This document shows, one piece after another, positions 1-13,500 of a stretch of DNA of 64,000 bases; within the stretch, counting starts at the first letter, position 1, and each line of letters starts with the position of its first letter. The notes beneath the pieces are model-generated. The model saw only the letters and a program-made list of their open reading frames with translations. It was not told the DNA's origin and made no database searches. The translations under genes and the position numbers were made by a program. The DNA comes from Formicarius rufipectus (lineage: Eukaryota; Chordata; Aves; Passeriformes; Formicariidae). The stretch is from NCBI GenBank assembly GCA_013399695.1, contig VXAU01004391.1:1-64000 (forward strand), given 5' to 3'.

Positions 1-1449
1 AGTCTAGCCATGATGATGATAGCGTTAAGGCTAATTCAAACAGATTTATGATGCCTGTATTGAAAAAGAGACAGGGTCTTCCATTTAGAGTGAAATGTAC
101 ATTGATATTTAATCATCAAATGGCAAAGATGACAAAGTCTTGAAGTTAACACCAGAGAAAGTACAGCTTCCTTACTGTAAAAAGGGAAGGAGCTGAGAAG
201 AAGGTAGGTCTCATCTTCCAGAGAAACCTTTCCTAAAATGACTGTTGGAGTAAAGCAAAGGAATACTGTTCTCCATCATGAAGATCAATATGTATTTTTA
301 AATGCAGACTGACAAAGGAAGCTGAGTGCCCAGTTTCAGACACTATGAGACTCCAAGTGCAACACTCTGGTCTGTGCAACTGTCCAGAAACGTGCCTTGT
401 TAGTTTATCAAGTAGTTGGAACCAGAAGGAAACATTCCTCTATGACCATTCAGATGCCCCTCTCTGTGAATCACACTTGCATCACTCAAGATTCTCACTG
501 CTGGGATCAAAGTCCCTTAACAGTGGGTTGCTCCAGTGAACCATTGGGTAGCCCACTTGACTCCCTGCACACACCACATTTGCACTATCAGACAAGTTTC
601 CCTTGCTGGCTCAATCCTGAGCTTGCCATAGCAGAGTCACAGATATCTGGTTCCATTATGTAGTTCAACTTGGTGCAACAACACAAAACCAGCTCAAGCT
701 GGATATTTATATGCAGGGACCCTGAAAAAAGGAATCCTTGGGTTTTTATACCCTTTTATACCACTCTGTGTACTGGTTCCAGTGGTGATACTTGTTCTCA
801 TTCATCAGGTCCTGTAGAGTTTCTATTTGATCAGCCACTTCCTGTGCCCTTTGTTAGACAAAAGGCCTGTACCCTTTCACAGTTCCCTTGTCTAGGATTT
901 CCCCCATTTCCCACCACTCAGGGCACAATGTGCAGCTCACATACCAAGCTACCTGCACTAGGTATATTCTGCAACACCAGAATACATTATTTCCCTGAAA
1001 AAGATTCCTTAAAGACAGTTACCTAAGGCAAGTATGTCAGAAGCTGTTATCAGGCTTTTAGCTGGCCTTAAAATCATAGCATCACAGAATCAATAAGGCA
1101 GGAAAAGATCTTCAAGATTATCAAGCCCAAACTTCATCCAAATACCACCATGCCCACTAAACCATATTGCAATGTGCCATGTCTACTTGTTTTTAGAACA
1201 CTTTCAGGGATGGTGACTCCTCCACTTCCCGGGGGAGCCTGTTCCAATGTTTAACCACTCTTTCAGTGAAGAAATTTTTCCTAATATCCAGCCTGAACCT
1301 TCACTGGAGTGCCTGTTACAGATAGGTGTGTAGTTAGAATTAAATATTCTGGGTTTTTTTCCTGGCTGTAAACACCTTTGGAAGGGCTGGATGCTAACAG
1401 CCTTGAGTCTCACAGGTGCTTTGGTGACATAAAGCTCTGCTCTTTGCAG
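1..1449. other. FREM1 intron (3' part)
   Basis: No coding exon is recognised before 1450. The only recognisable element is a CR1 fragment near 1072-1311. Short open frames here lack splice context and any family resemblance. Confidence 0.7.
1072..1311 (-). repeat. CR1 LINE 3' fragment
   Basis: The reverse-strand CR1 3' end is recognisable: aatcatagcatcacagaatca, then the common avian block around gggatggtgactcctccac and cagtgaagaaatttttcct. It is degenerate and antisense to FREM1. Confidence 0.85.
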
Positions 1450-1581
1450 GCCTCAACCTCCTAGAGGGGCAATCCCGACCCATCACATGGCAGCACTTCC
1501 AAATTGTAGACAATGATGATATTCAAAATGTTCGCTTGGTCACAGTTGATGGCTTACAGCATGGACAGCTCTCAGTGAGAG
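1450..1581 (+). CDS. FREM1: FREM1 window exon 1 (CSPG repeat 2, first half)
   Basis: The acceptor is tttgcag and the donor gtacgt; the exon enters needing two bases and leaves in phase 1. It encodes the LLEGQ start and the VDGLQHGQL strand of the first CSPG repeat in the window (repeat 2 of the full protein). A CR1 fragment ends about 140 bp upstream of the acceptor. Confidence 0.92.
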
Positions 1582-4500
1582 GTACGTAATTTCATCTCAA
1601 GAGACGGGAAACTTCTTCTCTGTGATAACAAAACAACTCTACTCCCTCTGCTGACTGCCTTCCTTTGCTACAACTGTGCTAGGGATGGGGATTAAAACAG
1701 GAATACTCAAAAATCTGGCATAAAACCTTTATATATGTAATACACATTTACATTCTAAAGATGACATTTTAAAAAAATCAGCTATGCTTTCATTGAGAAG
1801 CGTGACAGGTGAAGTGCAGTCACTACCTTTTCACTTCTACCACTTTTGCTTGCAGGTGCTAAAGAATGTCAAGAGATTTTGATTTGTTGGCAAATATAGA
1901 CAACATTTGAATATGGTTGTTACTTAGTGGCAGCTTTAAAGTTGATTTCAAAAGGGGTTGATTAAATTACACTTCTAATTCATTAGCCTTCTGCATTATC
2001 AATACTATTTGTTTTGTTCTGCATCCCAAGAGCTGGCACAGTGCTTGGGAAAACGGTTATGTAACAAAAGTCACTCTGTTCTTGGCAAGGTGGGAACATG
2101 CTGCCACTGTCAATGCTAAATTTTTTGATAGTTAAATATATTAATGTAAAATGCATAATGTAGAGACATAAACCAAGTATTTAAAGAAAAGAAGTTGATA
2201 TTTGGAATTCACTGGAAATAGAAACCATTCAGAAGTACATTTCATCTTGGGAAACTACTGCCAAGAAGTTCATTGTCTACAAGATCACTGTCCTGTAGAA
2301 CTACAGACAATAACTATGTGGTGGCAGCAGTCCTAGGCAGGCCCAGCCATAGAGATGATGTTACAGGGGAACTGTGCAGCCAGCCAAGGGTGAGCTGGAG
2401 GCCACAGAGCAGTAGACCAGCTGTGTCTGCAGGGCCCATCTCCTGGTGGCTGTTATAAAAATCTCAGTATAAGAATTTTTAGAGCACGGATGTTAAAGAA
2501 GCAAAGCAAAAGGTTTATTGGCCAAACTACATGCATGCAGGGTGCCTCGCCGCAGTGTTGCCACTGGGAAGGACGCCCCAAGCAAGGGAGGGGTTGTTAC
2601 ATTTATACCCTTCGTGCCACGACCCCCCCTTCTCTCTCCCCGGGGGCTCAGCCCCATCCTCTGTCCATCATGATGTTCTCCACAGCCGGTTGGATGTTGC
2701 TGTATCTCCTTGTTCCTTCGGGCAGTTTCTTGCTGCCTGGTGCAGCCGGCTGGCCTGTCGGTCCCTGTCCCCAGCCACAAACCCTGGCCACAGCCCCCTG
2801 ATGGGGCTGCTGCCTTACAATCTTTCCGTCTATTCCGCCTGGCCTGTCCCTATGGAGAAAAACCCTTCTAGAATATTTAATTATAAACCATTAACACAAA
2901 ACGCCCTTAACAATTAATACATAACTTCATCGTTAACTTTAATAACCTGTCACAATGAACCCCCTACACCCATTTCTCACAGTGGCAGTCCTATCCTTGC
3001 ATGCTGGGTCTGATGGTTTCTCAGGTTCCCATGTATCAACCAGAAGTGGATATTTCCTCTCCAGTGACTAAATCTTATTCTCTTTTGCATGTCTGCATAG
3101 TTACCTGCAAAGGAAAACATTACTACAATTTTTGGCAACTGCCTTTTATTTTGTCCAGTAAGCACTGAATGATGTTCAAACCTTTAAGGAATGCTTGGGT
3201 TTTTTTCTTGGAGATCCTGGTGACATCACACCTTTCAGCACCAACTTGCAGTTCTTGAAAACTTTAACTTGCCTGAATACTTGCCCGTATGCATTACATG
3301 TCCAGTGAAGTAGAGGTATAAAATTGTCTTATTATAGACAGCAAAAAACCTTAATATACTAAAAAACCCCACAAACATTACTTCTTCTTGTCATGAAATG
3401 CTGTTTTATTATAAAGCATATTCTCTTTAATGATTAAAATACATGTAAAATACTCTGATAAGAAAGTAGAGATTGAAATTAAAGTGGAAACAGTCACAGT
3501 TAAAAGTCCTTGATGTCTGCACTTATCTTTAGTGCAGTGGACATTTGGAGGATTTTCTCTGCTACTACAGTTCCATATTCTGCATTCTTATTAGCTATTC
3601 CAATTTCTACAAACTTGTTTCTGGGAGGTGAAGTTGCATTTGCCTTTTCTAGTTAGAAATGCATTACTGTGCTGGTTTAAGAGTAAATCAATGGGAGAAA
3701 TGAACCCAACTAAAAAAGAGATTACAAGTCAGAGTTACAATTTACTAAAAAAAATTACAATAAATACAATAATACTGAGAAAAAAATTGCTCTTCACCCC
3801 AAAAAAACCATACGTATAACCCAGCACCCTGGGGCACAAACAGAATGGTGTTTGTTGGCCCCTGTGCTGAATGCCATGTGGTCCCTCTGAGTGCAAAGTA
3901 AAAGAAAAGGAAAACCTGTTGGTGATGGTGATGGTCACAGTCTGGTCAAGAGTGGCAGTCACAATCCTGCTGAGGTTCTGGCCCTCCTCTGGGTCTGACG
4001 AGTGGTACCAGAAGTCCCCTAACCGCAAGATTACATATGCTCAAGTTCAGGTGGGATTGCCCAGTACTTCCCGAGGGCAAGGAGTTTCAACAATGGATGA
4101 TTTAATTGTGTGAGTCATGGGATATATTTGGAATCTCTGATGGCCCATTAGCAGACATGACCCCTCAGGCTGGATGTGAAGGTGTTAATGTCTCCCCGGA
4201 TGCAAGTTATCAGAATTGTGACATTGGCATGAAGACAGAACCATTCTTGTGCCTCGCAGGTTCTTTAACACCCAGCTTGTAGCCTGAGGTGTCTGGTGCT
4301 ACCTGGGCAGCTGCTGCAAAAGGTCCATTACTAACAGTTCTTCAGAAAGGACACAAAAGGGGTAAAATACAGTTTTGGTCATACCCACACAGTGATAAAC
4401 TAGTCCTGGCTGCTGTAACTAGGACAATTGTTCTCTCTCTCTTAATAACACTCATATTGACGGAAAGATTTTCTTCTGGACAGAACCACACATTTTTGAT

Positions 4501-7500
4501 GCATTTTCTTCCACTGTTTTGACAGGAGGGAAAGGATTCATGTTCACAGTCTCTGACATTCAGGCCGGAGTTGTTCAGTACCATCATGATGACAGTGATT
4601 CTACCAAGGACTTTGTGGTATTTAGGATTTTTGATGACTCCCACAGTATTCGCCACAAGCTTCCAATTAATATCCTCCCTAAAGACGACAGCCCTCCATT
4701 TCTTATCAGCAATATGGTTATTGAAGTTCATGAGGGACAGACCATCCTGATTCAGGGCTCCATGCTTCATGCATCTGACATGGATTCCAGTGATGATTAT
4801 ATACTATTCAATATTACCAAGCCATCAAAGGCTGGAGAAATCATGAAGAAACCAGGACCAAACTTGATAGGTAATGAAATAAATTTGCAACAGCATGCTT
4901 TTTTTTGTTCCTTCCTTCCTTTTTAAAATACATTAAGTGTTACAATGAGACAAATTATGGCAAATTTGGACTTTTTCCATTATAGTGTAAAACGCTCATA
5001 ATTAATTGTCAGCCTCTGCACTAGGATAACTGTACCCATGCACACAATTCATCTCGTAATTCTTTCATTCTGAGTGTATTTTCCTACAGTACCTTCCTAC
5101 TATGGAAATGTTAGACTATTAAGGAGTTAGTTTACCTGCAAGCTCAAAACTAATAGATGATGCTAATGATGTTAAATGAGGAGAAAACTCTCCTTCCATG
5201 TAACTGAACTTGGAAATTCCTGTGCTAGGCTGTAGAGGCTGCTAGTCCTGTAAATTCTCTTCCGACTTCTGAACGGGGCTTTAGGCCTGTTTCTGTGTTG
5301 TTTCATTTGTTGAATAACCTTTAAGTGATGTAGAAAAGAAACTGATGGTCTTCAGGGAATGTGAAAGACAATGAGAGACCATTTCAAAGGACTTGCCCTA
5401 GTTATGGTGAAAAAGAGGACATTATGCTTCACCAATTAGTTGCTTATTTAATGGATATTTGTAACGTATTACTAAAATCATGCACTGTTCAATAGAAGAT
5501 ATATTCTTCAATTCAACAGGGTATTCTGTCAACAGTTTTCTTCAGAGTGATGTATTTAATGGAAAAATTTATTATCATCATTTGGGAGGAGAATTATTTG
5601 AAGATTCCCTTGAGTTTGTGCTATGCGACAGCCATGATCCTCCCAATCTCTCAGAGCCACAGGTATGAAACTGAAGCATCTTTGGCAGTCTCTTGCATTA
5701 TTCCTTCAAACAACTTAATCTTATTTGTTCTGACAGGCTTTCAAATAGAACTTTTCTCTTTGCTATCACCACGGTCTTCTTCAGAGCTATTTTGGGTTCT
5801 TGTTTTCCATGAGGCAATTCCCTTCCTGGCCACAGAGAGACAAGTCCACTGCAAATACTTCTTCCTGCTCTGTAAAGTGAAACGTTGAAAACAAATTGTA
5901 TTTAGAGAGAGTACAAATTAAACCCCCCTTTCTGAAGTCAAATGAGACTAGACTATTTATTTCACCAGAGTCCAACATACTAACTTCCACTGTGCGTTTA
6001 ATTTAAAGTAAAACCACTAAGATTCATAAGCTTTGCATTTAATTGTTGTATACCTTCATTATCATGTGATCATGGTATGTTATGACAGTCATATTCTGTA
6101 TCTCGTATGCCAGTGATCCACTTACTTCTCTGTGTATGTTTGTAAAGAGATACTTGGACACCCTTTTATTGAGAGAAATGGCTGTTGATTTCACTGTCTT
6201 CCCAATTTCAGGTGATGATGGTTCACATTATCCCTGTGGACGATCAGCTACCCAGAGAAGCCCCGGAAGTGACTCGTCACCTGGTTGTTAAGGAGACTGA
6301 GATTGCTCACCTAACTAAGAAACATCTCCACTTCATAGATGTGGAAGAACAAGACAGAGAACTCACATACACCATAACCACTTCCCCATTTTTCTCTTGC
6401 AGCCATGGGTAAGTGCAACCAGACACACCTTTCAGGTGGGACAGGGCAATGATCCACATTAGAGGAGGAGCCTCAGTGGTAATGACATGCTAGCGTCTCA
6501 GGTTATTCAACTTTTTGCTAAAAGTGAAAGTGACGATAGCTGGATGCAGCTCTCTTAATGATGATAAAGAGTGAGCTACAAGCTAAAACAACAGAGTAAT
6601 TAAACCCCCCTAATGCATAGTTTAGCAAGAAATCAGAAGTATGACAGCATCTGAAATAATTTCTTTCCTTTTATTGGATATGCATTTTACACTGAACTGT
6701 GGGATCCTGTACATTCTCAAGCACAAGTCACAGCACTTCTTCTAACTGTTAGAATGAGACTGACCTGTGCCTGACCCAGAGGGGGAAAATGAGGTGCTAC
6801 AGCTTTTTCAAAAATATATGTTATTACCATGGTATTTGTGAAGGACTCTTGGTCCTGGACTAGGAAGTTATGGAGTAGGATGCAGGCCGAAGAGGTTGTG
6901 GGGCAATTGGGGTATGGGATGAATAGGTGTAGTAGCAGTTTATGTCACTGATGCTGTAATTTCATTACAGCATTGACAACAATTTGCTAATTGAAAAGCT
7001 TTCAAACCAGACATTGTATGGTTTAAGGTGTAAATCAACACTTTTGATGTTGCCCTCAAGTAACAGAGGAGGATAAGGACATTTAGACTTTTCCCCTAGT
7101 CAGTCAAATAGCCACATAGTTATCCAGTTACAGGAGTAACAGGCAGTTTGCTGGTGACTCCTGTTGGAAAGCCAGGTTGCTGGCATCTGGTTCATTTCAG
7201 AATTTATAAGATGCATGAAAAACTGAATTCATTTATTTTTCTACTCAAAGATAAATGCAGATGTGCAAACAATAAGAATGTGATTGACTAGACCTTGCAA
7301 TACTAGACTAGTATTGCAAGACATACTTGCAGCAATGTTGCTTATAAAGCCTGAAATTATTTTTCATGGTCATCCTGAAAAATATTGCTTGTGGTCAGTT
7401 TTCTCTGATAATGTTTAAATTAATGACATGGATAAAAGAAAGAAAAATGGGTTTCCTTTCAATACAGCTGGGAGTGGGAAAGTAATTCAAAATTCAAGAT

Positions 7501-10500
7501 TGAGCTAAGTGGCTGTTTTTTCTATTCTTTGGTGCTACTACCCAGTATGTGATGCATATATTTTTGTATAGCTACTCAGATGCTGGAAAGCTGTTTATGG
7601 TGGACACTATCCCCAAGTTGGTCAAGGATCCTGCTGCTCTTGCACTGCAGTCATTTACTCAGGTTTGTTATGTTACCTGATATCATAATCAGTTCTAAAC
7701 AATTTTTAAAAATTTACAAGTGTTCAGCTTTTTTTTTCCCCCCTGACAGGAAATAAGAGGTGAAAAATGAGGAGTGGTGTTATAATGAGCTCTGCTTAAG
7801 AAGCTCAAAACTTTGTTATTTCAATACCAGCTTTTAAAACAAATTTCTACCATGCTTCAGTTTTGCAATATGTAAATAAAACTCTACTAAAACCGGAAGG
7901 GGCTGCAGCTGTTTAGGGTAGGTTGAATTTGACTGCCCATGATGTAAGAGGAAGATAAAAACACATAAAACATGGAAATGAGAATTTGAACTTCTGCTGC
8001 TTCTTGGTGTCTCCACCAATAGATGTGGTAGAGTATAGAACAGGCTGGAATAGGCCTTTTTCAGGATTTTGTTGTTTATTTTTTATGCTTTTTGTAGTTT
8101 GACAGGTAAGTATTACTTTATGTCCTGCTTTATATCCTGCTGTATGGTTAAAGTTGCATAATGGTGATCATAATCAGAGCTCTGAAACTACAAATCCTTA
8201 ACTGTGCCTTGCATGGGTATTTGGATGCAAGATTTTTGTAGTTATTTTAGCCTTTATCACTGACTTGCCCTCACCATAGAACACAAGTCATGCAGTTACT
8301 ATTCACATGTGAGGGCAAATTCAGCTGCTGTGGGAGATGTTCGCTGTCATGAATTGTTTATTAATTGTTTATTAAAGTCACAGTTAAAAAAGGTCTTGGG
8401 ACCAGCACTTTTACAAGGCTTCATTAAGAAGACAAGACCATTGCTTCTGCTATCAGTTATAAACTCTGCCTATCTTTTTGGCCACAGGTTTGAATATTTG
8501 AACCTCTTCTCACCTAATTTGTAGCTATAGATGCATTTAATCAAGGTATTGCTAGTAGCTAAAGAGTGCAAAATATCTGGAATTAATTTTGACAGCTGGG
8601 ATAACAACATCTAACCACGGAATCGGAAAGGTCCATAATGTCATGACATGGATATTCCCATTATCTCCTCTTACATGCACCCCTCTTCTCTTTTTGCAGC
8701 ATGCTGTGAACTATATGAAAGTTGCCTATATGCCACCGATGCAGGACATTGGTCCTGAACCACAGCAAGTCCAGTTTATTTTTTCTGTTAGCAATCAACA
8801 TGGAGGCACTTTGTATGGGATCTGCTTCAATATTACAATTCTTCCTGTGGACAATCAAGCCCCAGAGGTAGGGTGGTGGTGCAAGTGAGAAGGAAAGACT
8901 TGCAAATTGCTTTATGTAGAAATGAAAATGGAGAGAGATATCTTGATTTAACTAAGATAAAAGATAATCTTCCATTAGGTCAGGGTTTCAGTACCTTGCA
9001 CATAGCTTGCACTGGGGTGGAAGTGGAAGGTGAAGTCTGATGAATGTGTAGTGTGATATTTTGTGCTAAATAAACTAAGGACTACCTTTGGCATATGTGT
9101 GTCTGTTCAAAAACATATGTCACATCCTAGTTAGAAAAAATGCATCCCTCTACTTTGTGTTGCTTATTGCCCGTGGAGGCCAGGAGAACTGGGATGCACA
9201 TATTATGGCCCAGTATTGGTAACTCCCTAGGTTTTTCTAATACAGCAGAGTATTTTGCATTTTGGTTTTTAAGGTGTCACACATCCTTATACCAGAGCAA
9301 ATGGGAATTGCCCTGTTTGGGGCATGTTTGGAGGTGCAATAGAAAAGAGAGCTCGGCAATTCTCTCCTCTGCAGGTTTTGACAAACCATTTGAGAGTTGA
9401 AGAGGGTGGCCTGGCCCTTGTTACAGAGGGACACATTCTCATCTCTGATGTGGACACAAATAAAGAACATCTCCTCCTGCTCCTACAAAGGCAGCCTCAT
9501 CATGGGGTGGTGGAGCTGGATGGCGTTCCCATGAACGAAGGTGATAGGCTTTCCTGTGAGGACCTGCGTACCCTGGAAGTCAGGTTAGAAGAACAGTGGT
9601 TGCCTTTTTTGTGTCTGAGTCTCAGCTGGATGAGCAAAAGCCTGCAGTGAAGTGGTGCAAGATGCAGAGGTTACAGCTGGCAATGCGCACCATAGCATAG
9701 CTCCAGCAGAGCAGCTCCAGGCCAAGATTCCTGACTGAGCCTGAGGACTGCAATGTTACCATGGAAATGAGCTCCTGTGTGGCCAGGAAATGTGAGTTAG
9801 CGTCCACGCCTGATGTAGCTAGGTTTCTTTATAAATCACTGGCCCATGCAGAGAAGATGAATTCTGTATTCAGCCATGCAGCTCCTGTGAAGAAGGCAAT
9901 GGTTGCCAGCTTTTTTCTTCTAAGGAAGCTGTGAATTTATTAAACTTGTTTAGTCTACAAGAAAGATTGTGTTAACACTGATTAATCTAGAGATAAAAAG
10001 TTTGCTTCTTTATTTGTGGCAAGAGCAAGACATGATTTTCTACATGCATGCAGTGTTAGAGTTCTCTGACTCTATTTCCTTCTGTTAGCCAAAGTGGATA
10101 TATACCACATAGAGCATATATATGTTTGGTAAACACCTCACAAGCAGCCAGGATGTAGATGACAAAGCCACAGGAAAACCTTTTCCCTAGTTGATATATG
10201 ATTTACCTCGTAGGAGATCTGAAAAGCCCCCTGGAGACACTTTGATCCAGAATCAGCAGTCCTAGGGGGACATCATTACACAGGGAGCAGCATTTTACAG
10301 TGATAGGGATACATATTGTAAGATATGATGAGAAAGTATAGCTTTTTTTTTTTTTTCCACAGATATCGTCATGATGGCTCTGAGACTCTCTCTGATGGTG
10401 TTCTCTTTGCAGCCACTGATGGCATCCACTTCGTAGAGTTCGTCCTGCAGATCAAGGTCATGTTTCTGAGACCCAATTGTCTATGTAAAAGAAAACAGTT

Positions 10501-13500
10501 AAAATCTTGACTTCTGAAAGTCCTTGCATTCCCTTGGAAACTGGAACATAATGGATGTGTTAGGCTTCCATTTCAACCCTAGCTTTCAAGTTCATGTGAC
10601 AAATTTAAGAGGGACTTTGACTTGCACTATTTGAAAGGCATTTGAGCTTGCTCTAGTTTGGGTTATTCTATCTGAAATTATTCACTATGTACTTATACTT
10701 TAGTTATCTAGTTTTGGTTTTTTTTGTTTGATTGCTTTTATTTTATTTTTAATTCAACTGGTTTCTTTTTCTTTATAGCAAAAACTCAGTGTATTCTGAC
10801 TCTGACACCATACTGTTAGAGTGGCAAAGCACTGTATTGAAACAACAAACTTCTCCTGAAGTGAAAAATAAAAAAAATCTTAAATTATTTTTCTGATCAG
10901 GTGCTGCCTGTGAATGATGAGCTACCTATTATGCAAACAGGCCTTGCTCCTGTGCTCCACTGCCTGGAGGGTGAAGAAGTGGTCATCTCCTCAGACTACA
11001 TTTATGCCACAGACGCAGACAGTGATGACATGAAACTGTTGTTTATGATGCCTCGCCAGCCCTACCATGGGGTAGTGAGGAAAGCTGGTATTGTCGTGGA
11101 TCATTTCTCCCAGGCTGATGTTGTCGCTGGTTTAGTCTCATACAAGCACACTAGTAAGTGAGTTAAGGACAGAATTAGAGTGGAAGGTGGTCAGAGAGGC
11201 TTTAACAAGAAGATCTTAGTCTGAATGCATTTTGCAGAAGTTCAGCAGGAACTGCTGAAAAACCACGTGTTGTGACTAGGGAAATCAGTGAACTGACTTC
11301 AAAAGTGGGTTGAGGATAGAAAACTGCCAAATGTTTTAATATGTTCTCAAAATTTCTGTTTCATCTGAAAATTATATATGAAAGCACCATAATCTTGGAG
11401 GATCTCTTTCACTGTTGCTAACAAAATATCTTGGACTTTTTTGACAGAATTATTATTTTGTTAGGTACAAACTAAAGTATTTTTATGTGTTTCATGACAG
11501 TAAAAAACTTTTTTGGTACTTCTCGCTTGCCTCTGCAATCTAGAAGCACATCTAGTTTTGGACAGTTCACAATATTTCTATATCACAACATAATGAAGCC
11601 CTGATCTTCTTCATGAGACATACAATGCTAAAAAGGTGTTCTTTTGTGGGTTAATTGCAAATACTTTTTTTCTAATTGCTCACAGAAATCAAGGGCTGAC
11701 TAACTCCCTTTTCTATTAATGTCATGCTTTCATTAGAATTAAAGGGGTTTTCTTCTCTAAATCTCTGATTAACAGCTTTAGCATTTTTTTCTTCTTCTTC
11801 TTTTTTTTTTTCCCCCTTCTATAGGTGCTGGTTTTCTGCTGAATTATTCTGTAATTTTGTGTTAGTATGGAGAATAGATGTGATATTTTCAAGGCTGGCA
11901 CTATCTAAAATTAACATCTGATATTTGAGAAGGAATGGCCACCCACAAAAATTTTTCTTTCTGTATCCTAAAGATACCAGGAATTGTATTTCAATGACGA
12001 TATTTTGCAGGGGCAATGCAGTTTTACCTTCCAGGGTGTAGTGCTTGAGTTTTTCATTCCCAAATTTTTACATATTAAATGTGCTGCCAGTAGATATCAC
12101 AAGAGAGTATGGGAATCACTGCTTTACCTTTTCAGGCAGCTTGGTAATATCTTGCAGCACTGCACGACACAGGCTGCCAGCTGAGAGCTGGAATACTCTG
12201 AGTCACAGATGCTTCTTTTAAGAGGTGGCAGTTCCCAGTCATGTGTTGGCCCACATTTTGAATTTCAATACACACGTGCATGATATACAGTACAGTAACA
12301 AAGCATAGCCCTTGTCATATTCTATTTCGCCAGGAGAAGAGGCACATAAGAACACATGCATTGCTTATACAAAAAAAATAAACAAAAAAGTTTTCTTCCA
12401 GAAGAGTGTGGATATTATAATTTGTCATAGAGAGAACATGTATGGAAAATAAAGATTTTCTACATTCTTCAGGAATGTATTCTGTGCAATGTACATTTTG
12501 CACATGCCTTAGTGCACAAAGAACAGAATCATGAGGACTATTGGTGATTTTATTACAATGTAACATAGTATCACAACATTGCAATAATAACTTTATAATT
12601 CTAACTCATAATACTACTTATTCTCTTTTCTACTCCCTCTTACTATAGAAGTGAGCTGATTAAAATTAATAATAAACAACAAACCAAATCCCTAAACAAA
12701 CAGCACCCCCACCAGTCAGAATCAAGAATTCCAGTAATTTCACTTGCTTTCTTTTTGATTCTGACTTTGAATATTGAAGTGTGTCTTTCCAGGAAAAGAT
12801 TACTCTTCATGAAGTTTCAGTAAACATTTCTTCTGAACCTCAATATTTTTTCCCAGGTGGGGAGATTGGCCTGACTCCTTCCATTGAGATTTTAACCTTA
12901 ATTGTCTCTGATGGTGAGGCTGGTCTAGACGTGAAAGACTGCTGTTATGATGGACCTCTTCCTCCTCCAGTTTCACATCGTGATCCGTTTCCTGTATATG
13001 ACCTTAACATCACCATACTTCCAGTGGACAACCAGCCTCCATCAGTTTCAACTGGTGAAAGCTTCCTCTCACTATAGCATTATAAAGTAGGCTATGCAGT
13101 ACTGTAACAGCTAAAGAATCAGGGTTGGTTTTTGTTGTTTGCTTTTTAGCATGAGAAAGACTCAGCTGAAATCAGAATGTAAAAGTTTTGGATCAGGTTT
13201 GTTTTTTTTTTCTTTTGCTAGTACAGTGCAATGACCCAACCAAGCTGTCAGTGCAAGTATGAATAAATGCTTGTTGCTCTTCAGCTGCATTTTAAATCAT
13301 GTGGTTAGAGATGAGAGCACTCAGACCTACTTCCCTCCATCTCTATATGCCCATTTCTGCCTGTGTAAGCTATGTCTAGGCAAAAGTGATAAGTATTTTA
13401 TGCATGAACTAAAATTAGGGCCCACCAATTGTCAGGCTTATACAGTGCAAAATCATAAACATAAATATCTATCTACCTACCTTTGCTGTAAAGAACAGCA

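Larger units (their letters stand above)
1582..4525. other. FREM1 intron after window exon 1
   Basis: This 2.9-kb intron is AT-rich apart from the two LTR-like blocks. No exon or RNA gene is seen. Confidence 0.7.
4871..10900. other. FREM1 introns between window exons 2 and 9
   Basis: Seven introns of about 0.4-1.2 kb (4871-5519, 5663-6211, 6409-7571, 7663-8699, 8868-9374, 9584-10362, 10457-10900). They are AT-rich with pyrimidine tracts near acceptors. The only structured element recognised is the palindrome at 7294-7320. No CR1 or LTR was recognised. Confidence 0.65.

Noticed and set aside
1..18. 18-nt identity between the window start and 55446-55463 (agtctagccatgatgatg)
   Set aside because: The match stops at base 19, contains a GATGATG repeat, and its upstream context is cut off by the window edge. 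A shared element cannot be supported.
4342..4770. 142-codon open frame antisense to FREM1 window exon 2
   Set aside because: It is the reverse-strand shadow of a well-supported exon; no antisense gene signals were seen.
12781..12856. In-frame upstream extension of FREM1 window exon 10 with an ATG at 12781
   Set aside because: Similar in kind to the exon 18 case but without a matching known isoform; a 76-base open extension is easily chance.
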